A stretch of DNA of 6,344 bases, taken from Candidatus Roizmanbacteria bacterium. GTDB lineage: Bacteria; Patescibacteriota; Microgenomatia; UBA1406; GWC2-37-13. The position numbers were made by a program, and so were the translations under genes. Below the pieces are notes generated by a model, which was not told where the DNA came from, did no database searches, and was given only the letters and a program-made list of their open reading frames with translations. Below are positions 1 through 6,274 of this stretch, piece after piece. The number at the start of each line of letters is the position of its first letter. Positions within the stretch are counted from its first letter, which is position 1. The stretch lies in NCBI GenBank assembly GCA_013334845.1, contig JAAXWV010000023.1, forward strand, positions 1 through 6,344, in the 5' to 3' direction.

Positions 1-56
1 AAGCCAGATCCGAGAACCTGGCCTACATCGCCTGTACCGAGAATACCGATTTTCAT
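1..56 (-). CDS. N-terminus of an NADPH-dependent F420 reductase-like (COG2085) protein, cut by the window edge
   Basis: Reading the minus strand from the ATG at 56 gives 18 codons, MKIGILGTGDVGQVLGSG, before the window ends. This is the first strand and glycine-rich loop (GxGxxG-type, here GTGDVG) of a Rossmann fold that binds NAD(P). The wording MKIGILGTGDVG is typical of the COG2085 / NADPH-dependent F420 reductase family, which moves hydride between NADPH and a cofactor. The substrate cannot be told from 18 residues, and many relatives do not use F420. The start is supported by AGGAG seven bases upstream. The next gene upstream on the same strand is the SMP-30-like fragment, 86 bases away, so the two could come from one source operon. 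This Shine-Dalgarno-led start and the roughly even base composition differ from the rpsO-pnp-ftsK part, so it may not be native to the same genome. Confidence 0.72.
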   Translation of the reverse strand, partial: MKIGILGTGDVGQVLGSG

Positions 57-63
57 CACTCAT

Positions 64-68
64 CTCCT
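64..68 (-). promoter_or_regulatory. Shine-Dalgarno site of the COG2085-like gene
   Basis: The minus strand reads TGAGGAGATGAGTGATG, with AGGAG seven bases before the ATG at 56. It decides the start of the truncated reductase. It is the only clear Shine-Dalgarno site in the window: none is visible before rpsO, pnp, ftsK or the unknown gene at the right end. Confidence 0.7.
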
Positions 69-142
69 CATGATCAGAAGAAGACTGTTAAAATTAGTCC
101 ACTGGAAATTGACAAAATTGGCTATGCCGCAGCATGTCTCTA

Positions 143-328
143 CTACCCTCCTCTCACTTGCATCTTCAGACCGTAAACACTTTTACTTGCCGTGATGAAA
201 AGCAGATGATGGTCCTTACCGCCGAAGGTGACGTTGGACGTCCATCCTTCGGGGATGTCAATGTGCTCAATCTGTTGGCCAGACTGATTGAAAACCATCA
301 CGCCATTGCCGGTGAGATAGACATGCAG
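143..328 (-). pseudogene. C-terminal fragment of an SMP-30/gluconolactonase-like protein
   Basis: The minus frame ending at the TAG of 143-145 (followed by a second TAG) encodes about 61 residues that look like the last blades of an SMP-30/gluconolactonase/LRE beta-propeller. Visible marks are HVYLTGNGVMVF, then a turn (NQSGQQ), then IPEGWTSNVTFGGKDHH and LFITASKSVYGLKM close to the C-terminus. The NVTFGG...LFITA..S.Y pattern is characteristic of this family, whose members hydrolyse sugar lactones or related esters with a bound divalent metal. The metal-binding residues lie in the missing part. Going upstream the frame stays open only to about 421, where an in-frame TGA sits, and family likeness fades near 320-328. 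There the plus strand starts to read as a substrate-binding protein, so roughly the first four fifths of the gene are absent. Family recognition is by eye. Confidence 0.62.
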
Positions 329-550
329 GGTCGTTTGTTGGGGGGTATGCAGAATTCGATTCTCCTCGTGGCGAATAAATCGCAGGGAACCTACAAACTC
401 GTACCCAAGATGTCTACAGTGTCAGTCGGATTACTGCTTGCTCCGAATCTAAATCATAAGAATCCCGAGATGAGAAAAATTCTATCCGACCACCGATTTC
501 GCAAAGCCCTTTCCCACGCAATAAATAGAAACGAGATCAATAAGATTGTG
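302..550 (+). pseudogene. Internal fragment of a peptide-type ABC transporter substrate-binding protein (SBP_bac_5)
   Basis: In the plus frame that runs 134-577, residues from about position 302 read like a DppA/OppA-type periplasmic substrate-binding protein: AIAGEIDMQGR, then YKLVPKMSTVS, then APNLNHKNPEMRKIL, then FRKALSHAINRNEINKIV. The 'NLNHK.P..R.I..D.RFR.ALS.AINR.EIN' block is a well-known hallmark of the family, which captures peptides, nickel or sugars for ABC import. Both ends are missing: there is no signal peptide or N-terminal lobe upstream (that part is antisense to the SMP-30 fragment), and after NKIV the frame drifts into LIMLKPAR and stops at 575-577. A normal protein of this family is 500-600 residues, so only about 80 remain. 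It cannot work alone. Whether it is a relic or an assembly artefact is discussed in the findings. Confidence 0.66.
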
Positions 551-810
551 TTGATAATGTTAAAGCCAGCGAGATAATTCATAAATAGAAAAAAGAAAAC
601 AGAGAGGCCGGCAATTAGGCTATACCGTTTGCGGAGCGTAATAGAATATATATAGAGAGCTGCAACAAGAGAGCTTAGAATGATGCCGCCTGTCACAAAT
701 ATGATATTTGCCGGCGGAACAAAAAGAAAATAGATCAGTGATACTATTGTTAAAATTACTGCGCCGCTTAGACTAGTGACACGTTTTTTGGAGAGCATCT
801 TTAGCTTCAT
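454..810 (-). CDS. Small four-helix membrane protein, C-terminal end doubtful
   Basis: From ATG 810 the minus strand encodes 118 residues starting MKLKMLSKKRVTSL. An in-frame GTG at 819 is possible but would add only three residues. After a basic start come four hydrophobic segments, roughly residues 15-33 (VILTIVSLIYFLFV, then PP), 36-60 (IIFVTGGIILSSLVAALY), 66-85 (SLIAGLSVFFFLFMNYL) and 88-103 (INTILLISFLFIAW), with a basic RKRY turn between the second and third. This suggests an inner-membrane protein with both ends inside. I do not recognise a named family, though compact four-helix proteins of this kind are common in Patescibacteria genomes. The last part (454 to about 550) is antisense to a strong substrate-binding-protein match, so the true C-terminus may have been lost or replaced and the TGA at 454-456 may not be its own. 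It is divergent from rpsO with only 47 bases between start codons. No clear Shine-Dalgarno site is seen. Confidence 0.55.
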   Translation of the reverse strand: MKLKMLSKKRVTSLSGAVILTIVSLIYFLFVPPANIIFVTGGIILSSLVAALYIYSITLRKRYSLIAGLSVFFFLFMNYLAGFNIINTILLISFLFIAWERALRNRWSDRIFLISGFL

Positions 811-821
811 GGAATTCACTC

Positions 822-850
822 TTGCAACTGCTAATACTATCTATTATAAT
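822..850 (+). promoter_or_regulatory. Promoter of rpsO-pnp, predicted to give a leaderless mRNA
   Basis: TTGCAA (822-827) and a perfect TATAAT (845-850) are separated by 17 bases, the optimum for a sigma70-type promoter. The expected start point, about seven bases past the -10, is near 857, and the rpsO ATG begins at 858. There is no Shine-Dalgarno sequence. The -10 lies in the self-complementary octamer ATTATAAT (843-850), so a -10 is also present on the other strand, but I see no good partner -35 for it. Confidence 0.75.
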
Positions 851-857
851 GGTCACC

Positions 858-1127
858 ATGATACAAATCCCAGATGATAAACAGCAACTGATCGAATTGT
901 TCGCCCAGAAGTCAGGTGATACTGGTTCACCAGAAGTTCAGGTTGCTCTTTTAACCCTTAAGATTAATAAGCTTTCATCTCATCTTGATGAGAATAAAAA
1001 CGACAATCATTCACGACGTGGTCTTTTGAAAGTTATTGCCAAAAGACGACGCATCCTCAACTATCTTCACAAGCTTGATGAGGCTCGATACAAGGTTCTG
1101 TTAGATAAATTGGGGTTGAAGAAATAA
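858..1127 (+). CDS. rpsO: 30S ribosomal protein S15
   Basis: The 89-residue product is the same length as E. coli S15. It binds the central domain of 16S rRNA early in 30S assembly and forms an intersubunit bridge. The family signature is plain: TGSPEVQVALLT (residues 22-33), SSHLDENKNDNHSRRGLL (40-57), and the basic AKRRRILNYL helix (61-70) before the C-terminal LGLKK. H42, D49 and S52 match the His, Asp and Ser known to contact the 16S three-way junction. The otherwise usual His residues in the EHKKDHH stretch are Asn here (N46, N50), a mild deviation. I chose ATG 858 because it gives the family length and lies 8 bases after a strong -10. The ATG at 849 overlaps the -10, and the TTG at 822 is the -35 itself. 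The stop TAA shares its last A with the pnp start, so the two genes form one operon, as in many bacteria. Confidence 0.97.
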   Translation: MIQIPDDKQQLIELFAQKSGDTGSPEVQVALLTLKINKLSSHLDENKNDNHSRRGLLKVIAKRRRILNYLHKLDEARYKVLLDKLGLKK

Positions 1128-3217
1128 TGAAAATTCATGAAGAATCCATTGATCTCAATGGACATAAACTTACCTTTCAGTTTGGCAAATTAGCTCAAGC
1201 TGTTGACACTTCGCTTTACGCTACTCTCGGGGATACGGCAGTACTTGTAACTATCGCTACCGGTCCGGAAAATCCAAGCATTGACTACTTTCCTTTGAGT
1301 GTAGAGTATGTAGAAAAGCTCTATGCGGGCGGACTCATCAAGGGGTCACGGTGGGTAAAACGAGAGGGACGACCTTCAGATGAGGCTGTTCTTATAGGAC
1401 GATTGATTGACCGTGGCATTCGACCCCTTTTCCCAAAGACATATAAAAAGCAGGTTCAGGTTGTTGTAACACTACTTTCAGTTGACGGTGTCAATGATCC
1501 GCAGGTACTCGCACCTATTGCTGTATCTGCAGCACTGCATGTTTCCAGTGTCCCATGGAATGGACCAATAAGTACTATGAATGTTGGTTATATTAAATCT
1601 GGTGAAGAGGAAGGTAATTTACTCCTCAATCCTGATGATATTGAAAGAGAACATTCAAAACTGGATCTCCTTGTTACTTCGACAAAAGAGAAAATACTCA
1701 TGATCGAAACACAAGCTGAGGTGATTGCAGATGAGGTTATTCAGGAAGGGCTTGAGATGGCCAAACGTGAAAACGCACGAATTATCGACTTTATTAGCTC
1801 ACTTCGTGAACAAATTGGTAAAGAAAAAGGCGCGATTCCCGAGGAACCAAAATATGACGATATTATTAAACTCCTTCAGGGAAAGTATGCCGACCGCATA
1901 GGATCTGCTGTTCGCCAGGCAGCAAGTACAGCGGGCAGTGAAAGCGGAGAATTGAACCAAATTATTGAGGAAATCTATATTGATACCGAAGGAAAATATG
2001 ATCGAAAACAGATAGGAAATGCTATTCAGAAATACAATTATGCGACCATTCGTCAGAATCTACTTGAAAAGAAACAGCGCCCTGATGGACGAGCAGTTGA
2101 TGAGGTGCGAACTTTAACTATTGAGAAGTCGCTTCTTCCTCGAACACATGGATCCGCATTGTTTCAGCGTGGACAGACACAGATCCTTTCAGTGGTAACT
2201 CTTGGCTCAACCAGTCTTGAACAATTGATTGAAGGCCCAGAGGGTAAAGAAGCAAAACGATATATTCACCACTATTCTGATGGACCGTATTCATACGGAC
2301 AGGTGGGGAGAATGGGCGTACCGAGTCGTCGGGCAATTGGCCATGGCGCACTTGCTGAAAAAGGCATTGAACCAGTACTTCCTACAGCAGATGAGTTCCC
2401 CTATGCAATTCGGGTCGTATCTGAAATTTTGTCAGAAAACGGTTCGTCTTCGATGGGTTCGATCTGCGGTTCTTCATTGGCTCTTATGGATGCTGGCGTT
2501 CCGTTAAAGGCAGCTGTAGCTGGTGTAGCGATGGGTATTGTAACCAAGTCAGACGATGAATATGTCATAATGACCGATATCGTTGGACTTGAAGATTTCT
2601 CTGGTGAGATGGACTTCAAGATTGTTGGCACAACCGAAGGTATTACAGCCATTCAGCTTGATGTAAAAAATAAAGGTTTGACAGCTCAAATGATTAAAGA
2701 TGTGTTTACCCAGGCTAAAAAGGCTCGATTACACATTCTCGAAGCTATGAATGCCGTTATCGCCAAACCGGAAAAGGAAGTGTCTGAATTTGCTCCGAAA
2801 GTGGTTGTTCTTACTCCTCCTCAGGAAAAAATTGGTGAGATAATCGGCCCTGGAGGACGCAATATAAAAGCTCTTATTGCCCGAACTCAAACAGAGATTA
2901 ATATCGATGATGACGGAAAAGTCACCATCTCCGGTATCGATAAGGCAAAAGTTGATGAAGCTGCTCAGCATATTATTAACACCACTCGTGAGGTACAAAA
3001 AGGCGAGTTCTTTGAAGGGGAAGTCAAGCGAATTCTCCCGTTTGGAGCATTCGTTGAAATTTTGCCTGGTCGCGATGGTATGGTGCACGTCTCCAAAATG
3101 GGCGGTGGATTTGTAAAAGATCCGGGTGATGTAGTCCAAATTGGTCAGATGGTAAAGGTGGAAGTTCTTGAGATAGACAATCAGGGACGTATCAATCTTC
3201 GACTCATTCGGGAATAA
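1127..3217 (+). CDS. pnp: Polyribonucleotide nucleotidyltransferase (PNPase)
   Basis: Full-length, 696 residues. PNPase degrades RNA 3' to 5' using phosphate, releasing nucleoside diphosphates, and works as a ring-shaped trimer in the cytoplasm. Domains in order: first RNase PH core (about 1-145, with KREGRPSDEAVLIGRLIDR at 78-96), helical linker domain (about 150-310), second RNase PH core (about 315-545), KH (about 557-620, loop GPGG at 574-577) and S1 (about 626-694). The active site is intact: the phosphate-binding serine run NGSSSMGS (438-445), and D490, D496 and K498 in EDFSGEMDFK, matching E. coli D486, D492 and K494. The ATG overlaps the rpsO stop by one base (TAATG), and no Shine-Dalgarno site is seen, so translation is probably coupled to rpsO by reinitiation. 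The rpsO-pnp linkage is conserved in many bacteria and is autoregulated in E. coli; no RNase III-type hairpin is evident here, nor any terminator after pnp. Confidence 0.98.
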   Translation: MKIHEESIDLNGHKLTFQFGKLAQAVDTSLYATLGDTAVLVTIATGPENPSIDYFPLSVEYVEKLYAGGLIKGSRWVKREGRPSDEAVLIGRLIDRGIRPLFPKTYKKQVQVVVTLLSVDGVNDPQVLAPIAVSAALHVSSVPWNGPISTMNVGYIKSGEEEGNLLLNPDDIEREHSKLDLLVTSTKEKILMIETQAEVIADEVIQEGLEMAKRENARIIDFISSLREQIGKEKGAIPEEPKYDDIIKLLQGKYADRIGSAVRQAASTAGSESGELNQIIEEIYIDTEGKYDRKQIGNAIQKYNYATIRQNLLEKKQRPDGRAVDEVRTLTIEKSLLPRTHGSALFQRGQTQILSVVTLGSTSLEQLIEGPEGKEAKRYIHHYSDGPYSYGQVGRMGVPSRRAIGHGALAEKGIEPVLPTADEFPYAIRVVSEILSENGSSSMGSICGSSLALMDAGVPLKAAVAGVAMGIVTKSDDEYVIMTDIVGLEDFSGEMDFKIVGTTEGITAIQLDVKNKGLTAQMIKDVFTQAKKARLHILEAMNAVIAKPEKEVSEFAPKVVVLTPPQEKIGEIIGPGGRNIKALIARTQTEINIDDDGKVTISGIDKAKVDEAAQHIINTTREVQKGEFFEGEVKRILPFGAFVEILPGRDGMVHVSKMGGGFVKDPGDVVQIGQMVKVEVLEIDNQGRINLRLIRE

Positions 3218-3218
3218 T

Positions 3219-3247
3219 TTGATTTTCTATTCCGTTGCCCGTACAAT
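3219..3247 (+). promoter_or_regulatory. Promoter of ftsK, predicted near-leaderless
   Basis: TTGATT (3219-3224) and TACAAT (3242-3247) are 17 bases apart, starting one base after the pnp stop codon. The predicted start point, near 3254, is two bases before the ftsK ATG at 3256. No ribosome-binding sequence is present. This lets ftsK be transcribed independently of rpsO-pnp, although readthrough from pnp is not excluded, as no hairpin with a T run lies between them. Confidence 0.65.
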
Positions 3248-3255
3248 TGACAAAT

Positions 3256-5436
3256 ATGGGACGAAGAAAATCAAAAGTACGCCTACCAATATTCAAATTT
3301 AAGGTTAATGCCAAAACGGCACTTAATATCGTTGGCTTTGGTCTCATCATTGCCGGAACCATTTCATTGCTATCGTTTTTCAATATCTTCTCTTCAGACG
3401 GTTTTAACGGAAGAGTTCTTCAACAAACGAACAAAATATTGGTTATAAAATTTGGCGGATTTGCGATTTTTGTACCTTTTGTTCTTTTTTTGTTGTCAGG
3501 ACATTTCTTTAACGTGAAAAAAGTTAAGTTTGTGAAGCCTCATTTGAGTGTAGGCATGCTATTGGTGTTTTCTTCCCTTTTCATTATTTTTCAATCTGGA
3601 GATTGGGGGAGAAATATTTGGCAGACAATGAGCAGCGATTTCTCTGTTCTTGGAACATCTATTATTCTTCTTATTGCATTGATCGTAGGTTTAATTCTCA
3701 CATTCGATACTTCAGTCGATGTTGTAGCAGTCGCTTTTTTAAAATTTATTCAAATATCAGCTAAATTTCTCATGGGACATATGTATCGTCCCGGTGAAAA
3801 AAATATAGTAAAAGGAGAAGTTGATAAAAAAGGCGTAAAGGACGAGACATTTATTAAGGATAAGAAAGTCGAAGTCAATGCCCAGAGGCCGCCGGTTGTT
3901 AATCAGCAACATCCTGCCCCTCATCCAGCAGCTGCTTCGAGTGACTTTACTGTTCGTCCGCTTGCTCCTAATTCGTCATCAACTTGGGTGTACCCGCCTC
4001 TTAATTTGTTGGCGGATGTTGCTCAGAAAGAAGCCGATAGAGGAGACACTGCACAAAATGCCCACGTTATTGAAAAGACGCTTGACTCCTTCGGTATTCG
4101 AGCTCATGTGGCTGAGGTGAATTTTGGTCCGACTGTCACTCAATATGCACTTGAAATTGCTATGGGAACAAAGTTGTCAAAGATCACTGCTTTGGGAAAT
4201 GATCTGGCGCTTGCATTAGCCGCTCCTACCGGTCAGGTTCGTATCGAAGCCCCGATTCCTGGACGGTCGCTCGTGGGTATAGAAATCCCGAATATTAAGC
4301 CGGAAATTGTGACCTTGAAGCGCCTTATGTCGACTTCTGTCTTTTCTTCCAATCCTGACCCGCTGCTGGTTCCGCTTGGTTTAGATGTTGCTGGTCAGGT
4401 GCAGGGGAGCAGCGTTGGTAAGATGCCTCATACCCTTATTGCAGGTACCACAGGCTCGGGTAAATCAGTTATGCTCAATGCGTGGATTACTACCTTCCTG
4501 ATGCGCACTAAGCCTGAGGAATTACGTATGATTCTCGTTGATCCGAAAAGGGTAGAACTCGCTCTCTATAATGGAATTCCTCATCTTTTAACCGAAGTCA
4601 TCGTTGAACCGGATAAGATTCTGAAAGCTTTGAGTTGGACGGTTTCGGAGATGGAAAATCGCTATAAGGAATTTGCAACTGTAGGGGTGCGTAATTTGGA
4701 AGGTTTCAACGCTCTAGAAGGGGTTGAGAAGAAACCATATATCGTATTTGTGATCGATGAGTTGGCTGATCTTATGATGTTTGCATCTTCTGAAGCAGAG
4801 GATTTTATTACGCGTATCGCTCAAATGGCACGGGCCACAGGCATTCACCTTGTTCTGGCCACACAGCGCCCGTCTGTCGATGTCATTACCGGTTTAATGA
4901 AGGCAAACATCCCAACACGATTAGCATTTAACGTGTCATCGATGGTAGACTCACGGGTTATTATTGATATGCCGGGGGCTGAAAAGCTTCTTGGAAAAGG
5001 AGATATGCTGTTCCTGCCGCCTGATCAGGCAAAACCTCGCCGTATTCAAGGTCCCTACATTACTGATAAAGAGGTTGCAGAAGTGGTGAAATTTCTCAAA
5101 GCTCAGGTACCGGTGGTTCATTATACTGAAGAGATTACAGAGAAAACGCTTCCCGTAGGAGGAAAGGGCTCATTTGCGGGAGTGGGCGGGGGTGGCAGTG
5201 ATGTTGACCCACTTTTTGAGCAAATTGTTGAGTTTATCGGGTCGACTGATAAGGTATCCGCGTCGTTGTTACAGCGGAAATTCAAACTGGGATTCTCCCG
5301 TGCAGCCCGCATACTTGATGAGCTTGAAGCCGCAGGATATATTGGGCCGGCTGACGGCTCTAAACCCCGTGAAGTTCTCCGCCGGGGAGCAGTAGTCGAG
5401 GGAACAGAGCCGGTCGAGGGACAGGAGCAGTATTAA
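3256..5436 (+). CDS. ftsK: FtsK/SpoIIIE DNA translocase
   Basis: Complete 726-residue membrane-anchored motor that pumps chromosomal DNA through the closing septum and aligns the terminus for dimer resolution. The N-terminus has a basic stretch (GRRKSK), then four membrane helices at about 21-42, 61-81, 97-112 and 130-150, with a further amphipathic stretch at 154-173. A short Pro/Ala-rich linker (about 175-235) leads to the alpha domain (about 245-380) and the RecA-like beta domain with Walker A GTTGSGKS (397-404), LVDPKRVEL (427-435), Walker B VFVIDELADL (497-506) and ATQRPSVDVITG (535-546). A glycine-rich hinge (about 640-648) precedes the gamma winged helix (about 650-710, QRKFKLGFSRAARILDELE), the part that reads polar DNA signals (KOPS/SRS) in the family. 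Length is close to SpoIIIE and much shorter than E. coli FtsK. ATG 3256 is preferred to TTG 3235, since the latter lies upstream of the predicted transcript start. Its stop is 12 bases from the convergent gene's stop. Confidence 0.96.
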   Translation: MGRRKSKVRLPIFKFKVNAKTALNIVGFGLIIAGTISLLSFFNIFSSDGFNGRVLQQTNKILVIKFGGFAIFVPFVLFLLSGHFFNVKKVKFVKPHLSVGMLLVFSSLFIIFQSGDWGRNIWQTMSSDFSVLGTSIILLIALIVGLILTFDTSVDVVAVAFLKFIQISAKFLMGHMYRPGEKNIVKGEVDKKGVKDETFIKDKKVEVNAQRPPVVNQQHPAPHPAAASSDFTVRPLAPNSSSTWVYPPLNLLADVAQKEADRGDTAQNAHVIEKTLDSFGIRAHVAEVNFGPTVTQYALEIAMGTKLSKITALGNDLALALAAPTGQVRIEAPIPGRSLVGIEIPNIKPEIVTLKRLMSTSVFSSNPDPLLVPLGLDVAGQVQGSSVGKMPHTLIAGTTGSGKSVMLNAWITTFLMRTKPEELRMILVDPKRVELALYNGIPHLLTEVIVEPDKILKALSWTVSEMENRYKEFATVGVRNLEGFNALEGVEKKPYIVFVIDELADLMMFASSEAEDFITRIAQMARATGIHLVLATQRPSVDVITGLMKANIPTRLAFNVSSMVDSRVIIDMPGAEKLLGKGDMLFLPPDQAKPRRIQGPYITDKEVAEVVKFLKAQVPVVHYTEEITEKTLPVGGKGSFAGVGGGGSDVDPLFEQIVEFIGSTDKVSASLLQRKFKLGFSRAARILDELEAAGYIGPADGSKPREVLRRGAVVEGTEPVEGQEQY

Positions 5437-5448
5437 AAAGTCTAAATA

Positions 5449-6267
5449 TCAACTTTCTCTTTTATCCTCAGGGAACTTGGGTCCAACTAAGTTTATGAGA
5501 TCTTGAACTGCTGGACCATTACAATCGGGCAATATATCTGATTTATGAGACGTGTTTGCAGATTCAGCATCTAATGAAAGTTTTGAGTTATTGACACCTG
5601 CATATACGTGTGGCCATAATGATGCTGTTACTATATAGCCCATATTGGCTCCATCTATTAAAAATCGCGGGAGAGGATTCATCCAAGTGGCGGCTTCTAT
5701 TGCTTTTAATAAGTTTACGTGATCTTCCGGTATGAGATTGAATCGAGCCATTCCTGCTAAAGTTAAGTTTTCTACTGATTTATAATTTGGTGCCTCAAAC
5801 GCTTTCTTAATATCGATTGTTTCCACCTTATTTAGCAGGCGAAATATATTGTTTCCGACATGGTTTGTTAAAAGGTAGAATACTAAGCCCATGCCTTGAG
5901 AGACTGCATCACGAGCTGCTTGGGTCTTTGATTTGATTGGGTATTTAGATAGAATCCAATCTTCCGTTAGACGCGTCATGCCGCCGCGGGCAGTTGTTTC
6001 TTCAGTTGCTGGAGTCTCAACGTTTAATTGCTTAAAGGTATATGAGCATGCTTGATCTATCGTATACAATCCTTTTGCTGCAGTAATATGTCCTATTTCT
6101 CGATCTTGGAACCTTTTATTTAGAGGTATGAAATTAGTTATAAAGTGATCTAAAACAGCTCTGCCGATATCGGGGACTTGAGTTCCAACCCCAAATTCTA
6201 CGTGCTCATAAAATTGAAGAAGTGGTGGATATTGATTGTTTTCAGACCAATGTGGTTGTTCGCTCAT
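5449..6267 (-). CDS. Hypothetical protein of unknown family, 272 aa
   Basis: I do not recognise this protein. From ATG 6267 (MSEQPHWSENNQYPPLLQFY) it runs 272 residues to a TGA at 5449-5451. It lacks a signal peptide and clear membrane helices; the most hydrophobic stretch is GMGLVFYLLTNHVGNNIFRL near residues 137-156. It has only two cysteines, far apart, so no zinc-binding cluster. The middle looks helical and the C-terminus is polar (KFPEDKRES). There is no Walker motif or obvious nuclease, methylase or helix-turn-helix signature. The start is fixed by the promoter: the ATG is eight bases after a TACAAT -10, and a longer TTG-initiated frame (from 6303) would begin inside the -35. Codon use looks like the AT-richer neighbours rather than the left end. 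It is a single-gene unit convergent with ftsK, so context gives no functional clue. The intact 272-codon frame with its own promoter argues that it is real. Confidence 0.82.
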   Translation of the reverse strand: MSEQPHWSENNQYPPLLQFYEHVEFGVGTQVPDIGRAVLDHFITNFIPLNKRFQDREIGHITAAKGLYTIDQACSYTFKQLNVETPATEETTARGGMTRLTEDWILSKYPIKSKTQAARDAVSQGMGLVFYLLTNHVGNNIFRLLNKVETIDIKKAFEAPNYKSVENLTLAGMARFNLIPEDHVNLLKAIEAATWMNPLPRFLIDGANMGYIVTASLWPHVYAGVNNSKLSLDAESANTSHKSDILPDCNGPAVQDLINLVGPKFPEDKRES

Positions 6268-6274
6268 GTGGCGA

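Noticed and set aside
57..142. Gap between the SMP-30-like stop and the reductase start, checked for a promoter or small RNA.
   Set aside because: Apart from the Shine-Dalgarno site I see no convincing -35/-10 pair, hairpin or repeat.
2118..2652. Open frames on both strands inside pnp (for example 2118-2351 minus, 2229-2507 plus, 2401-2652 minus).
   Set aside because: They lie over strongly conserved PNPase core coding sequence and show no family likeness of their own; they are shadows of the real frame.
2729..3139. A 136-codon minus-strand frame antisense to the pnp KH and S1 domains.
   Set aside because: The plus strand is clearly conserved PNPase here; the antisense product has no recognisable motif and no promoter with the geometry seen elsewhere.
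3878..4120. An 80-codon plus-strand frame inside ftsK.
   Set aside because: It covers the FtsK linker and alpha domain in another frame, and its low-complexity Leu/Arg-rich product is typical of a frame shadow.
5121..5395. Short frames on both strands over the FtsK glycine-rich hinge and gamma domain.
   Set aside because: The FtsK frame is intact and conserved through this part, and the glycine/serine repeats explain the open antisense frame.
5437..5457. Possible bidirectional terminator between ftsK and the convergent gene (AAAGT ... ACTTT).
   Set aside because: The stem is only five mostly A-T pairs around a ten-base loop, too weak to call a hairpin terminator.
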